From the NCBI GenBank assembly GCA_031270825.1, contig JAISXH010000022.1:1-33709 (forward strand): DNA of 33,709 bases, written 5' to 3'. Under the pieces are notes generated by a model that worked only from the letters and a program-made list of their open reading frames with translations, was not told the origin of the DNA and did not search any database. The first letter of the stretch is position 1, and each line of letters begins with the position of its first letter. The DNA comes from Bifidobacteriaceae bacterium (GTDB taxonomy: Bacteria; Actinomycetota; Actinomycetes; Actinomycetales; WQXJ01). The position numbers were made by a program, and so were the translations under genes. Of this stretch, positions 1 through 10,678 are shown piece by piece.

Positions 1-13
1 TGCCAGACCACAA

Positions 14-525
14 GTTGCGCTGCCAATTGGCGGCGCCCTTCATTGAGGCTCGCCATAGCGGTCGGCGGTGAACTTCGATGTCGCCAGTTGCGCCGCCAAT
101 TGGCGGCGCCCTTCATTGAGGCTGGCGGACCAGGGCGGCGAACCTTTTTCGTCCGACGTTGCGCCGCCAATTGGCGGCGCCCGTCATTGAGGCAGCGCCT
201 CCCGCCGCTCAGGGGTGGAGACCGCAAACGTTGCGCCGCCAATTGGCTGCGCCCTTCATTGAGGCCCCGCGACCGGCTTCGATCCGGACACCCCCGCCAA
301 GTTGCGCCGCCAATTGGCGGCGCCCTTCATTGTGGCCGGGCGTCCACCCGCTGGATCGGCCCCGCCCAAATGTTGCGCCGCCAATTGGCGGCGCCCTTCA
401 TTGAGGCAAGCGGACGAGCTTAACGTTTGCGCGGGGCTCGCGTTGCGCCGCCAATTGGCGGCGCCCTTGATTGAGGCCGGCGCCCAACTCCTCGACCCCA
501 TCCGACCGCCCGATGTTGCGCCGCC
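14..525. CRISPR. CRISPR array, 7 full 36-bp repeats plus one truncated terminal repeat
   Basis: Repeats start at 14, 87, 158, 230, 301, 372 and 442, each 36 bp. They begin GTTG, contain the perfect 20-bp palindrome GCGCCGCCAATTGGCGGCGC and end CATTGAGGC. The seven intervening sequences are unrelated to each other and are 37, 35, 36, 35, 35, 34 and 37 nt long, which fits spacers. An eighth repeat at 515-525 stops after 11 bases. Only the repeats at 87 and 372 are exact; the other five each carry a different single substitution, which suggests an old, inactive array. The array continues past the left edge, and the broken repeat marks the distal (trailer) end, so any leader and cas genes should lie to the left. 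No cas gene is in the window and I cannot assign the subtype. Short ORFs across it are repeat read-through and not genes. Confidence 0.87.
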
Positions 526-698
526 GGGAGCAGTCATACAGCTCCTCGAGCGAATATGTGCGCCACCTCATCCGCCGCGACCGGGCGGCCACGCGATTGC
601 GCCAGGAGTTGCTGGCCGGACTGGGATCCCCGCCCCTTCAAGGCGACGCGCGCGAGCTGATCGACCAGTTGGCCAACGGCCTGGGAGGGCAGCCTTGA
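513..698 (+). pseudogene. parD: 5'-truncated ParD-family antitoxin fused to the end of the CRISPR array
   Basis: The reading frame matches the second half of ParD-type antitoxins: a SSSSEYVRHLIRRD segment (the region helix of ParD) followed by a charged C-terminal tail that in this family wraps the ParE toxin. ParD proteins normally begin with about 20-25 residues that form the DNA-binding ribbon-helix-helix strand. Here those codons are absent and the frame runs straight into the terminal CRISPR repeat fragment (515-525). The only ATG, at 513, lies across the spacer/repeat boundary, and the frame stays open upstream to a TTG at 471. The stop overlaps the toxin start (TTGA). The toxin-binding part may still be made, but operator binding should be lost. 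Identification as ParD is by sequence pattern, without a database search. Confidence 0.6.
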
Positions 699-1009
699 GC
701 CGACCGGCTATCAGAATCAGGCAGGCCGCGTTGGAGGACGTGGCGGCGGCCGGACGCTACGCGGAACAGCAGAGCGCGGCTGTGGCCCGCTCCTTCCTGG
801 GCGCTGTCCAATCGGCGCTGGCGCGGATAGAGCAATTCCCCGGCATCGGCTCGAGCCGGTTCGAGCAGCTCACGGGCATTGTCTCGTTGCGCTTCGTGTC
901 CACGGGGCGTTTCCCCAATCTGGTGTTCTACCTAACTGCGCCGCAAGACACGATCGATGTCATCAGGGTCCTGCGCCGACGCCAAGACCATTTGAGCCTG
1001 TTGCTTTGA
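695..1009 (+). CDS. parE: ParE/RelE-superfamily toxin of a type II toxin-antitoxin pair
   Basis: The product is 104 residues, normal for ParE. It shows the family pattern: an N-terminal helical hairpin containing AALEDVAAAGRYAEQQ, then FPGIGSSR, a LRFVSTGRFPNLVFY strand pair, and the closing VIRVLRRRQD strand. ParE toxins inhibit DNA gyrase and are neutralised by the antitoxin encoded just upstream. The chosen start is TTG at 695, preceded by GGGAGGGC as ribosome-binding site and overlapping the parD stop by four bases, which implies translational coupling. The frame is also open leftwards into the CRISPR array, but that extension is repeat translation. The toxin looks intact while its antitoxin has lost the N-terminal DNA-binding part, an odd combination unless toxin expression or activity is low. 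Confidence 0.7.
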   Translation: MSRPAIRIRQAALEDVAAAGRYAEQQSAAVARSFLGAVQSALARIEQFPGIGSSRFEQLTGIVSLRFVSTGRFPNLVFYLTAPQDTIDVIRVLRRRQDHLSLLL

Positions 1010-1041
1010 ATTGAGTCGGAACGGAGACCGCGGGCCATTCG

Positions 1042-1866
1042 TCACCAGTGGACGCCGAGCAATTCCGCACTACGTTCCCAGTGCTTTTGCACGATGCCGT
1101 CGTCGTACGCTTGCCGGTTCGTGCGGCCGATCCGCCTGGTCGACCCGTAGTACTCACCCGAAGTCCAGGCTTCTCCCGGCCGACCATCGATGAAGTGACG
1201 CAAACGCGCGCCACCCGCGCGCGGGGAAATGAGGAACACCTTGAGCGGACTGTGATAAACAGGTCGGAAGTAGCTGTCGGTGTCCGAGGCGAAGTTCGTC
1301 GCGACGTTTCCCGGGTGGAACGCGACAGCGGACAGCCCGTGGTCGCTGAAGCGCGCATGCAGGGCCCGGGTGAACAAGATATTCGCGAGCTTGGCGTCGC
1401 CGTATGCCTTGACCGGTGTGAAGCTCTGCCAGTTGTTCAGGTCGTCAAGGTCGATGTCGCCGAACCGGCGCGCGCCGATCGAGGACGTGTTGACCACCGC
1501 CGCGCGACTGTCGAGCAACATGTCGATCAGCAGGTTCGTGAGCAGATACGGCGCGAGGTGGTTGACCTGGAAGGTCTGCTCGAAGCCGTCGGCCGTGGTG
1601 GTGGGGCCGGAGAAGATGCCGCCCGCGTTGTTCGCCAGCACGTCGATCCGGTCGCAGTCCTGACGAAGCGCCGCCGCGAGCCTGCGCACGTCGTGGAGCC
1701 GAGTGAAATCGGCCACGTGGTACTCGGCCCCGGTCTCGGCCGCGACGGCCCGGGTCTTCTCGGGCGAGCGGCCCACCACAATCAGCCGTGTGCCGGCGCC
1801 CGCGATCTGCCTGCTCGCGGCCGCGCCGACGCCATCGCTGGCCCCGGTGATGATTACTGTTCGCAT
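1042..1866 (-). CDS. short-chain dehydrogenase/reductase (classical SDR)
   Basis: The product is 274 residues, close to the family norm. The NAD(P)-binding motif TGASDGVG is at residues 7-14, NNAG at 79-82, the catalytic serine lies in NTSSIGA near 128, and the catalytic Tyr155-Lys159 pair is in YGDAK. The fold resembles retinol-dehydrogenase-like and light-dependent protochlorophyllide reductase-like SDRs, which reduce or oxidise carbonyl/alcohol groups with NAD(P)H; the substrate cannot be read from sequence. The start at 1866 is supported by an AAGGAAG ribosome-binding site; the longer frame to 1965 overlaps the upstream regulator. It follows the TetR gene by 76 nt on the same strand, so the two probably form a regulator-enzyme unit. 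Its 3' end converges on the toxin gene with 32 bp between. Confidence 0.85.
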   Translation of the reverse strand: MRTVIITGASDGVGAAASRQIAGAGTRLIVVGRSPEKTRAVAAETGAEYHVADFTRLHDVRRLAAALRQDCDRIDVLANNAGGIFSGPTTTADGFEQTFQVNHLAPYLLTNLLIDMLLDSRAAVVNTSSIGARRFGDIDLDDLNNWQSFTPVKAYGDAKLANILFTRALHARFSDHGLSAVAFHPGNVATNFASDTDSYFRPVYHSPLKVFLISPRAGGARLRHFIDGRPGEAWTSGEYYGSTRRIGRTNRQAYDDGIVQKHWERSAELLGVHW

Positions 1867-1942
1867 CAGTGCTTCCTTCCGTGTCCTCAGCTCTGGCGGG
1901 TACGAATTCGGGGTTGTGGCTGGGGATCGAACACGGCATCGG

Positions 1943-2578
1943 TCACCGCTCTGGTTCTCCGCCAAGACCCTGCTGGTCCGGAGAACCCGCGATGGCGTTC
2001 ACCAGCAGCGCCACATCGCTCTTCGGGAACAGGCCGCCGTCATCCTCGCCGCTGGCGAACGCGACACGGGCGATAACCGAACCGACCACGAAACACGCCG
2101 CCGAGGCGGCATCGGCGTTCACCTGCTCGCCCCGTTCGCGGGCGCGGTCGAGGATCGCGGCCAGATGCTCGCGCGTCGCATCGAAAATGCCCGTGCGCAT
2201 GATTGCGGCCAGCTCGGGATCGTGCGCCGACTCGCCTATGAGCGCGACCACGGTCGCCCCGATCCTGCCGGAGAGCAGCCGCCGCTTGTGCGCGAACAAC
2301 TCCCGCAGGTCACCCTCGGTCGAGCCGGTGTCAATATCCTCTGCCTCAGACCCGGCGACCTGCCCTGCCGCCGCGAGCAACAGATCGCGCTTCGAGGGCC
2401 ACCGCCGGTAGAGCGTCGCCGTTGAAACCCCGGCCCGCTTCGCGACTGCGGCAGTCGTCAAACCCGCATAGCCGCTCTCGGCCAGCAGGGCGAGCACGGC
2501 CTCCACGATCATCGGCGCAAGGCCAGCGTCAACTGGACGTCCCCGCGACAGCCGGGCCTTGCCGGCATCGGCGCTCAT
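1943..2578 (-). CDS. TetR/AcrR-family transcriptional repressor
   Basis: The product is 211 residues. The N-terminal helix-turn-helix spans roughly residues 24-70 and contains the typical TTAAVAKRAGVSTATLYRRW segment. The rest is the helical ligand-binding and dimerisation domain with a TetR C-terminal type layout. It starts at an ATG preceded by AGGGAGG. TetR proteins usually repress the adjacent gene until a small ligand binds, so the downstream SDR is the likely target, together with self-regulation through the upstream region, where a partial palindrome is visible at 2599-2613. The ligand is unknown. Confidence 0.85.
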   Translation of the reverse strand: MSADAGKARLSRGRPVDAGLAPMIVEAVLALLAESGYAGLTTAAVAKRAGVSTATLYRRWPSKRDLLLAAAGQVAGSEAEDIDTGSTEGDLRELFAHKRRLLSGRIGATVVALIGESAHDPELAAIMRTGIFDATREHLAAILDRARERGEQVNADAASAACFVVGSVIARVAFASGEDDGGLFPKSDVALLVNAIAGSPDQQGLGGEPER

Positions 2579-2598
2579 CGGCCTCCCTGACTTTCAAT

Positions 2599-2613
2599 AC
2601 GAGACTACTTCGT
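2599..2613. promoter_or_regulatory. candidate TetR operator
   Basis: The 15-bp sequence ACGAGACTACTTCGT has ACGA/TCGT arms and lies 21 bp upstream of the TetR start, in the only AT-richer patch of the region. Its placement fits an autoregulatory operator, but the palindrome is imperfect in the centre. Confidence 0.3.
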
Positions 2614-2710
2614 TTCCTAAAACCTACCCGTCAAGCCCTCCCAACGCAACCGGCGCCGGCGCCCACCTGCCCTGCGGGGCCTGTTCACCGATGCGACCCC
2701 CTCCCCAAAC

Positions 2711-2766
2711 TGCTGGACAAGACTCCTCCAAAATGCTGGACAAATCGTCCCCAGACTGCTGGATCA
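2711..2766 (+). repeat. three TGCTGGA(C/T) direct repeats at exact 23-bp spacing
   Basis: TGCTGGACAA occurs at 2711 and 2734, and TGCTGGATCA at 2757. The steps are exactly 23 bp, about two helical turns, which places the copies on the same DNA face. They end directly before the ribosome-binding site of the DUF4143 ATPase gene. The arrangement looks like a regulatory or protein-binding array, possibly for autoregulation. Confidence 0.6.
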
Positions 2767-2782
2767 TGGGAGAATGACCAGC

Positions 2783-4042
2783 ATGGCGTATGTTTCCCGA
2801 GTAGCGGACACGGAGCTGGAGCGCCGGCTCCGCCGCAGCGGCGCGGTGCTGATCGAAGGGGTGAAGGGCTGCGGGAAAACCGCCACGGCCTCGCAAGTGG
2901 CCCGGTCCGAGGTGAGGATCGACACCGACCCCGGCGTCTCCGCGTTCATGGACGCGGATCCAGCTCGGATCCTGGAAGGGCCGACCCCCAGGTTGCTAGA
3001 CGAATGGCAGTTTCAGCCCCGCCTCTGGAACTACGTCCGCCGAGCGGTCGATGACCGTTCCGCCAAAGGACAGTTCATCCTGACCGGCTCGGCCACCCCG
3101 GACCAAGAGGACGCGGCAGCGGCGGCGCGGCATCCGGGCGTCGGCAGATTCTCGATGATGCGTATGCGGCCCATGTCGTTGTGGGAAGCCGGCCACTCCA
3201 CCGGCGAGATCTCCCTAGCCGCGCTGCGGGCCGGTGACGACGCCCGTGCCGAGACGCCCTCGCTCACCTTGGACTCGATCACCGGTTTAGTGGTCCGGGG
3301 CGGCTGGCCGGAGACCTTGAGCTGGCCCGACGGCGAGGCGCGCGAGTACGTGCTCGACTACGTGGACCTCCTGGCCAACATCGACCTACAGCGCGCGCTC
3401 GGGATCAGGCATGATCCGACGCGGGTGCGCAGGCTCCTCCGAGCGCTGGCCCGGGTCACCTCCACCCAGGCCTCCATCGCCACGCTGACCAGGGACGTGG
3501 CAGGCGCAGGCGGCACATTCAACCGGGAGACAACGACCCGCTACCTCGCCGCGCTGGAACGCCTCATGGTTAGCGATGACGCCCCCGCCTGGCAGACAGC
3601 CCTACGCGATTCGGCGACTTTGCGCAAGGCCCCCACTCGCTACCTGGTGGATCCCTCACTGGCCGCAGCGGCCTTGGGGGCCACCGAGGAGAAGCTGGTG
3701 GCAGAACCCAAGACTCTGGGATTGCTTTTCGAGTCACTGGCCGTACGGGACCTCAGGGTCTACGCCGCCACGCAGCGAGGCGAGGTCTACCACTACCGCG
3801 ACTCTGCCGGCCGCGAGATCGACGTGGTCCTCCAATACCCGGACGGCTGGATTGCCTGCGAGATCAAGCTGGGCGTCGGCTCGGTCGACAAGGCCGCGGA
3901 GAGCCTGAAGACGACAGTGCGCAACATAGACACGCAGACCGTCGGCGCTCCTGACCGGCTGGTGGTTCTGACGGGCCTGGGAGCCGGCTACACCCGCGCC
4001 GACGGCGTCGCCGTGATCCCGCTGTCAGCTTTACGGCCGTGA
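2783..4042 (+). CDS. AAA_14/DUF4143 ATP-binding protein
   Basis: The product is 419 residues, the usual size for this family. The Walker A motif GVKGCGKT is at residues 26-33, the Walker B-like RLLDEWQF is near residue 75, and the sensor-like LTGSATP follows. The C-terminal part carries the DUF4143 signature with EIDVVLQYPDGWIACEIKLG, which resembles a PD-(D/E)xK nuclease core (acidic residues, then E-x-K). These ATPases are widespread, mobile and mostly uncharacterised; roles in defence or stress have been suggested but none is established. Two starts are possible. The ATG at 2774 sits immediately against the GGGAGA site, while the ATG at 2783 is nine bases after it and gives the family-typical MAYVSR start, so 2783 is preferred. 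The gene stands alone between the TetR region and tRNA-Ala. Confidence 0.85.
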   Translation: MAYVSRVADTELERRLRRSGAVLIEGVKGCGKTATASQVARSEVRIDTDPGVSAFMDADPARILEGPTPRLLDEWQFQPRLWNYVRRAVDDRSAKGQFILTGSATPDQEDAAAAARHPGVGRFSMMRMRPMSLWEAGHSTGEISLAALRAGDDARAETPSLTLDSITGLVVRGGWPETLSWPDGEAREYVLDYVDLLANIDLQRALGIRHDPTRVRRLLRALARVTSTQASIATLTRDVAGAGGTFNRETTTRYLAALERLMVSDDAPAWQTALRDSATLRKAPTRYLVDPSLAAAALGATEEKLVAEPKTLGLLFESLAVRDLRVYAATQRGEVYHYRDSAGREIDVVLQYPDGWIACEIKLGVGSVDKAAESLKTTVRNIDTQTVGAPDRLVVLTGLGAGYTRADGVAVIPLSALRP

Positions 4043-4130
4043 GACCCGTGGGGGCCGGCCCGCGGACCCCGCCAGCCAGGCCATCCTCGCCGGCCCCGCA
4101 ATCTCCGCAAGCCCCTGACCTGGGCGTTCG

Positions 4131-4206
4131 TGGTGGAGCTGACCGGACTCGAACCGGCGACCCTCTGCTTGCAAAGCAGATGCGCTACCAACTGCGCCAC
4201 AGCCCC
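4131..4206 (-). tRNA. alaT: tRNA-Ala (anticodon UGC), CCA encoded
   Basis: The minus strand folds into a full cloverleaf. The acceptor is GGGGCTG paired with CAGCTCC, including the G3:U70 wobble pair that defines tRNA-Ala. The anticodon arm CTGCTTTGCAAGCAG shows TGC in the loop, and the T loop is TTCGAGT. The 3' CCA is encoded at 4131-4133. It lies downstream of tRNA-Ile and DLW-39, the standard actinobacterial gyrA neighbourhood. Confidence 0.97.
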
Positions 4207-4261
4207 GCACCCCGGTGTCCGGGCTGGCCCGGCCGGGGCGTGGATCACGCCAGGACCCAGG

Positions 4262-4381
4262 TCAGTCGACCGGGTCGGTGACTTCCGCCCAGAGGTCCAG
4301 TTCAGCGCGATCCTGAGCGACTTTGCGGTAGATCAGCAAGACGACTGCGGCCAGCCCCAGGGCGATCAGAAGCTTCTTCAT
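4262..4381 (-). CDS. DLW-39 family small membrane-anchored protein
   Basis: The frame encodes exactly 39 residues beginning MKKLLIALGLAAVVLLIYRK, one hydrophobic segment, followed by a polar tail with the family-defining DLW near residues 29-31 and a TDPVD end. The start at 4381 has a GAAGGG ribosome-binding site. The family is conserved beside the tRNA-Ile/tRNA-Ala pair in actinobacteria and has no known function. The single N-terminal transmembrane segment suggests a membrane-tethered peptide with a cytoplasmic or exported acidic tail. Here the gene sits between the two tRNAs. Confidence 0.85.
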   Translation of the reverse strand: MKKLLIALGLAAVVLLIYRKVAQDRAELDLWAEVTDPVD

Positions 4382-4473
4382 GTTGGTGTCCCTTCCAGTT
4401 GTGTTGCCGTGGGCTGCGGGTGGCCGCCCGCGACTGGATGTCCCTGCGGGGGTCCCAACCAGCAAGCCCCGCG

Positions 4474-4547
4474 TGGGCCTAGGAGGACTTGAACCTCCGA
4501 CCTCTTCGTTATCAGCGAAGCGCTCTAACCGCCTGAGCTATAGGCCC
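4474..4547 (-). tRNA. ileT: tRNA-Ile (anticodon GAU), CCA not encoded
   Basis: The minus strand gives acceptor GGGCCTA/TAGGCCC, anticodon arm CTTCGCTGATAACGAAG with GAT in the loop, and T arm GGAGG-TTCAAGT-CCTCC. The base run after the discriminator A is CGC, so CCA must be added after transcription, unlike in the neighbouring tRNA-Ala. Confidence 0.97.
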
Positions 4548-4628
4548 CGATCCGCTTTGACCTGGCAGTCAATGCCCCGCGAGACTACCTCAACAACAGC
4601 CGGCGGGGCAAACAGGCCGGCGCGGAAC

Positions 4629-5576
4629 TCAGTGTTCTTTCAACGTCACTCGCACGCCGCCCACCAGGGCCGCGATGATGTTGTAGATCACCGCCACCAA
4701 CGTCGAGATGATCGTGAACACGATCACGTCGATCACGGCGATGATGGCCGCCCCGGACATGACCCGCCCTTGCTCAACGTAGGGCAAGATGTCCAGCGCC
4801 TCGGGCCGGTTCTTGCCCACCACCTCGGTGATCATCTCGTCGATCTGGGTGAAGACGTGGCGGTCGTTGAGCACGCTCCACAAGATGAAGACCGCCACCA
4901 CGAACGCGATCCCGATGGCGACCGAGACCAGGAAGGAGATTTTCATGACTGACAGCGGCGCCACATAAGACAGATTCAGTTTGACCCGCTTGGAGCCTTT
5001 GGCCTTGTCGCCGGTCGTGGTGGCCGTGCCCGCCGCCTCGATTCCCGCCGCGGCGGCCACCACCTGCGTGAACGTTCCCGGGTCGACCCCCGGAACGGCA
5101 GTTTGGGACACGCTTGGAGCCGATGCCGTGGCGCCGCTTCCAGCCCCGCCCATCCGCGTGGTGCCCCCAGAGAAAGCCGCCTTGGCGCTGGTGCGGGCAG
5201 GACCGGTGGTCCCGGCCGGCGCCGACGCCGGCTTCCGGGCGATCTGCTCGCCCACCACCACCGGGACTGATCGGGTGGTCCGGTACGAGCGTTTGGCGCC
5301 GGTGGTCGAGGCGCCGGCCTTGGGATGGTTGGGGCCGGACTCGCCTTCGCCATGGCCGACCCGCTTGACCGGCGCTGCGGAACCAACCGTCGACTTGGGC
5401 CTGGCTTTGGGCCGGATCGATTGCGGCGGCTCGACGGCGTGGCCGGATCTGGGCGCGCTCTTGGCCTGGACCGGTTTCCGCTCCACCGCCACCGCTCCCG
5501 ACTCGACTCCGCCGGAATCGCTGCCGGACCCCGCCGGCGGTTTCGAATCGGGCGTCGAATCCACTTCACTGCTCAT
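4629..5576 (-). CDS. DUF3566 transmembrane protein
   Basis: The product is 315 residues. The first ~185 are disordered, rich in Ser, Pro, Ala, Lys and Arg. The C-terminal DUF3566 domain follows from VKLNLSYVAPLSVMKISF and holds two transmembrane segments (near residues 205-230 and 275-300) separated by an acidic loop (FTQIDEMITEVVG). This protein is found directly after gyrA throughout actinobacteria; its function is unknown. The start has a GAGGGAG site nine bases upstream. It is 95 bp downstream of gyrA on the same strand and could be cotranscribed with it. Confidence 0.85.
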   Translation of the reverse strand: MSSEVDSTPDSKPPAGSGSDSGGVESGAVAVERKPVQAKSAPRSGHAVEPPQSIRPKARPKSTVGSAAPVKRVGHGEGESGPNHPKAGASTTGAKRSYRTTRSVPVVVGEQIARKPASAPAGTTGPARTSAKAAFSGGTTRMGGAGSGATASAPSVSQTAVPGVDPGTFTQVVAAAAGIEAAGTATTTGDKAKGSKRVKLNLSYVAPLSVMKISFLVSVAIGIAFVVAVFILWSVLNDRHVFTQIDEMITEVVGKNRPEALDILPYVEQGRVMSGAAIIAVIDVIVFTIISTLVAVIYNIIAALVGGVRVTLKEH

Positions 5577-5671
5577 CCGTCGTCACTCCCTCGGTGCTGC
5601 GGCGGCGAGGCAACCAGGGGTCGACTCGCCGCTCTTCGCGCTGAACCGCAGTCAACGCTACCTGACGCTGC

Positions 5672-8431
5672 TCACCCGTCTGCCCTACCGGCAGACGATT
5701 CTGAATCTGGCGGCGCGGCATCGGCGGCCTGGCGGACCGGCCCGCCAAGTTCGCCTGGCCCCTCGTTTGTCCCCTCGATTGTCCCCTCGCCGGGCCCCTC
5801 ATTCGGACCCTCGCCCGGACCACCGCCCGGACCACCGCCCGGACCATCGGCGGCGTCCCCGAGCGCGTCCCCCGTCACCGCCCGCTCGACGTTACGCGCC
5901 ACCGCGATGATGCGATCCCCGGAGTCGGGCTTGGCGAACACCACGCCCATGGTGTCGCGGCCCTTGGCGGGAACCTCGTCAACCCGGGAACGGACCACTT
6001 TGCCCCCTTCCATGATCACCATGACCTCGTCGTCCGGGCCGGTGATCAGGGCTCCTACCAGGTCGCCACGCTGTTCGGCGAGTTTGGCGACTTTGATGCC
6101 GAGCCCGCCTCGTCCTTGGACGCGGTAGTCGCCCACCGGGGTGCGCTTGGCGAAGCCGCCTTCGGTGACCACGAACACGTCGGAGCCGTCCCGGACCACG
6201 TCCATGGCCAAGAGCTCGTCGCCGGGCCGGAACCGCATGCCGGTGACCCCGGAGGTGGCTCGGCCCATCGGGCGCAGGACCTCGTCCCAAGCGGTGAATC
6301 GGATCGACATGCCCTTTCGGGACACCAACAACAGGTCCATCGAAGAGTCGACCAACCGGGCGGAGACCACTTCGTCGCTGACGCCCTCAGCATCCTCGCG
6401 CAGGTTGATGGCGATGATGCCGCCGGTCCGGCTGGAGTCGTAATCGGCCAGGAATGTCTTCTTGACCAGGCCCCGTTTGGTGGCCAACACCAGATATTCG
6501 GCTTGGTCGTAGTCCTTGATGGCGAGGACCTGGGCGATCCGCTCGCCGGGTTGGAAGGCCAGCATATTGGCGACGTGCTGGCCTTTGGCGTCGCGGCCGC
6601 CCTCCGGCAGCTCGTAGCCTTTGGTCCGGTAGACCCGGCCGAAGTTGGTGAAGAAGAGCAGCCAATGGTGGGTGGTGGTGGTGAAGAAGTGTTCGACCAC
6701 ATCATCCTCACGCAATTGGGCGCCTCTGACGCCCTTGCCGCCCCGGCGCTGCGAACGGTACAAGTCCACCCGGGTCCGCTTGGCGTAGCCGCCCCTGGTG
6801 ATGGTCACCACCACGTCCTCTTCGGGGATCAGGTCCTCGTCGGTGACCTCGCCCTCGAAAGGAAGGATGCGGGTGCGCCGCTGGTCGCCGTGGCGATCAA
6901 CGATCTCTTGGAGCTCGTCGGCCACGATTCGCCGCTGCCGCTCCGGGTTGGCCAAGATGTCTTCGTAGTCCGCGATCCTGATTTCGATCGCGTTGTGCTC
7001 GTCAATGATCTTCTGGCGCTCGAGAGCCGCCAGCCGGCGCAGCTGCATCTCCAGAATGGCATTGGCTTGGATCTCGTCCACTTCGAGCAGGCCGATCAGC
7101 CCCCGCCTGGCGACCTCAACTGAGGCCGAGGCCCTGATCAGGGCGATCACCTCGTCAAGGGCGTCCAACGCCTTGAGGTAGCCACGCAGGATGTGGGCCC
7201 GGGACTCAGCCTCTCTAAGCAGGAAGCGGGTCCGGCGAACCACCACCTCGAGTTGGTGGGTGGTCCAATGGCGGACGAACGAATCGAGCGTTCTGGCCCG
7301 GGGCACCCCGTCGACCAGCGCCAACATGTTCGCGCCGAAGGTGTCTTGAAGCTGTGTCTGCTTGTAGAGGTTGTTCAGCACCACTTTCGGCACGGCATCG
7401 CGTTTGAGCAGGATGACCAGGCGCTGGCCGGTGCGTCCGGACGATTCGTCGCGCAGGTCCGCGATCCCCTGGATGCGCCCGTCTTTGACCAGTTCGCCGA
7501 TCCGCGCCGCCAAGCGGTCGGGGTTGACCTGGTAGGGAAGCTCTGTCACCACTAGGGCGTTCCGCCCGCCGATCTCCTCGACCTCCACCACCGCCCGCAT
7601 GACGATGGACCCGCGCCCGGTCCGGTAGGCGTCTTTGATGCCTTTGACGCCCAGGATCAATGCCCCGGTGGGGAAATCGGGACCGGGAATCCGTTCGATC
7701 AGCGCCTCGAGCAGTTCTTCGCGCGAGGCCTCGGGATGGTCCAAGTGCCACAGGACGCCGGCGGCGACTTCGCGCAGATTGTGCGGCGGAACGTTGGTCG
7801 CCATCCCGACCGCGATTCCGGCCGAGCCGTTGACCAGCAGATTCGGGAAACGAGCCGGCAGCACCACGGGTTCTTTGGTACGGCCGTCATAGTTGTCTTG
7901 GAAATCGACCGTGTCCCGCTCGATGTCGCGGACCATCTCCAAGGCGAGCGGCGCCATGCGGCACTCGGTGTAGCGAGGCGCGGCGGCGCCATCGTCCCCG
8001 GGCGAGCCGAAGTTGCCTTGACCGTCCACCAGCGGATATCGCAACGACCAGTCTTGGACCAGCCGCACCATCGTGTCGTAAATAGCCGAGTCGCCATGCG
8101 GGTGGTATTGCCCCATCACTTCGCCGACAACGCGCGTGCACTTCGAATAACCGCGGTCTGGCCGGTAGCCGCCGTCATACATGGCGTACACCACGCGCCG
8201 ATGGACCGGTTTCATCCCGTCGCGGATATCCGGCAACGCCCGGCCGACAATGACGCTCATGGCGTAGTCCAGGTAGGACCGCCGCATCTCGGTTTGGAGG
8301 TCGACCGGTTCGATTCGCCCGGCGTCGATTATCACGTCATTGGCGACGATGCCGTCTGGCCGGGTTTCCGTTTCGCGATCGGTTCGCGGCTCGCGTTCGC
8401 CGCCGCCGCCACCTGGATTGTTGTCAGTCAC
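5672..8431 (-). CDS. gyrA: DNA gyrase subunit A
   Basis: This is the 919-residue A subunit of the A2B2 enzyme that introduces negative supercoils. The DNA-cleaving tyrosine is Tyr154 in APRYTECRM. The quinolone-determining region reads [10 protein letters not shown], with the susceptible-type Ser115 and Asp119. The GyrA box QRRGGKG is at 561-567, followed by the six-bladed DNA-wrapping C-terminal domain. After the last blade there is an extra low-complexity tail of Gly, Pro and Glu repeats, about 55 residues. The start is GTG at 8431 with AAGGA six bases upstream, and that site overlaps the gyrB stop region; only 8 nt separate the two genes, so they form an operon. Confidence 0.98.
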   Translation of the reverse strand: MTDNNPGGGGGEREPRTDRETETRPDGIVANDVIIDAGRIEPVDLQTEMRRSYLDYAMSVIVGRALPDIRDGMKPVHRRVVYAMYDGGYRPDRGYSKCTRVVGEVMGQYHPHGDSAIYDTMVRLVQDWSLRYPLVDGQGNFGSPGDDGAAAPRYTECRMAPLALEMVRDIERDTVDFQDNYDGRTKEPVVLPARFPNLLVNGSAGIAVGMATNVPPHNLREVAAGVLWHLDHPEASREELLEALIERIPGPDFPTGALILGVKGIKDAYRTGRGSIVMRAVVEVEEIGGRNALVVTELPYQVNPDRLAARIGELVKDGRIQGIADLRDESSGRTGQRLVILLKRDAVPKVVLNNLYKQTQLQDTFGANMLALVDGVPRARTLDSFVRHWTTHQLEVVVRRTRFLLREAESRAHILRGYLKALDALDEVIALIRASASVEVARRGLIGLLEVDEIQANAILEMQLRRLAALERQKIIDEHNAIEIRIADYEDILANPERQRRIVADELQEIVDRHGDQRRTRILPFEGEVTDEDLIPEEDVVVTITRGGYAKRTRVDLYRSQRRGGKGVRGAQLREDDVVEHFFTTTTHHWLLFFTNFGRVYRTKGYELPEGGRDAKGQHVANMLAFQPGERIAQVLAIKDYDQAEYLVLATKRGLVKKTFLADYDSSRTGGIIAINLREDAEGVSDEVVSARLVDSSMDLLLVSRKGMSIRFTAWDEVLRPMGRATSGVTGMRFRPGDELLAMDVVRDGSDVFVVTEGGFAKRTPVGDYRVQGRGGLGIKVAKLAEQRGDLVGALITGPDDEVMVIMEGGKVVRSRVDEVPAKGRDTMGVVFAKPDSGDRIIAVARNVERAVTGDALGDAADGPGGGPGGGPGEGPNEGPGEGTIEGTNEGPGELGGPVRQAADAAPPDSESSAGRADG
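5677..5697 (-). terminator. hairpin overlapping the gyrA stop region
   Basis: CGTCTGCC pairs perfectly with GGCAGACG around a 5-nt loop, covering the last gyrA codons. There is no T-run, so it is a weak terminator candidate that might reduce read-through into the DUF3566 gene. Confidence 0.3.
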
Positions 8432-8439
8432 GAGTGTCC

Positions 8440-10678
<2,239 letters not shown>

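Noticed and set aside
43..592. Several ORFs of 64-126 residues on both strands over the left edge
   Set aside because: They translate the CRISPR repeats (recurring ANWRRP/RRQLAAPFIEA peptides) and have no ribosome sites; the repeat-spacer structure explains them.
302..1009. A 235-residue ORF from the array into the ParE toxin
   Set aside because: The first 131 codons are array and antitoxin DNA in another frame; the toxin has its own TTG start with a good ribosome site.
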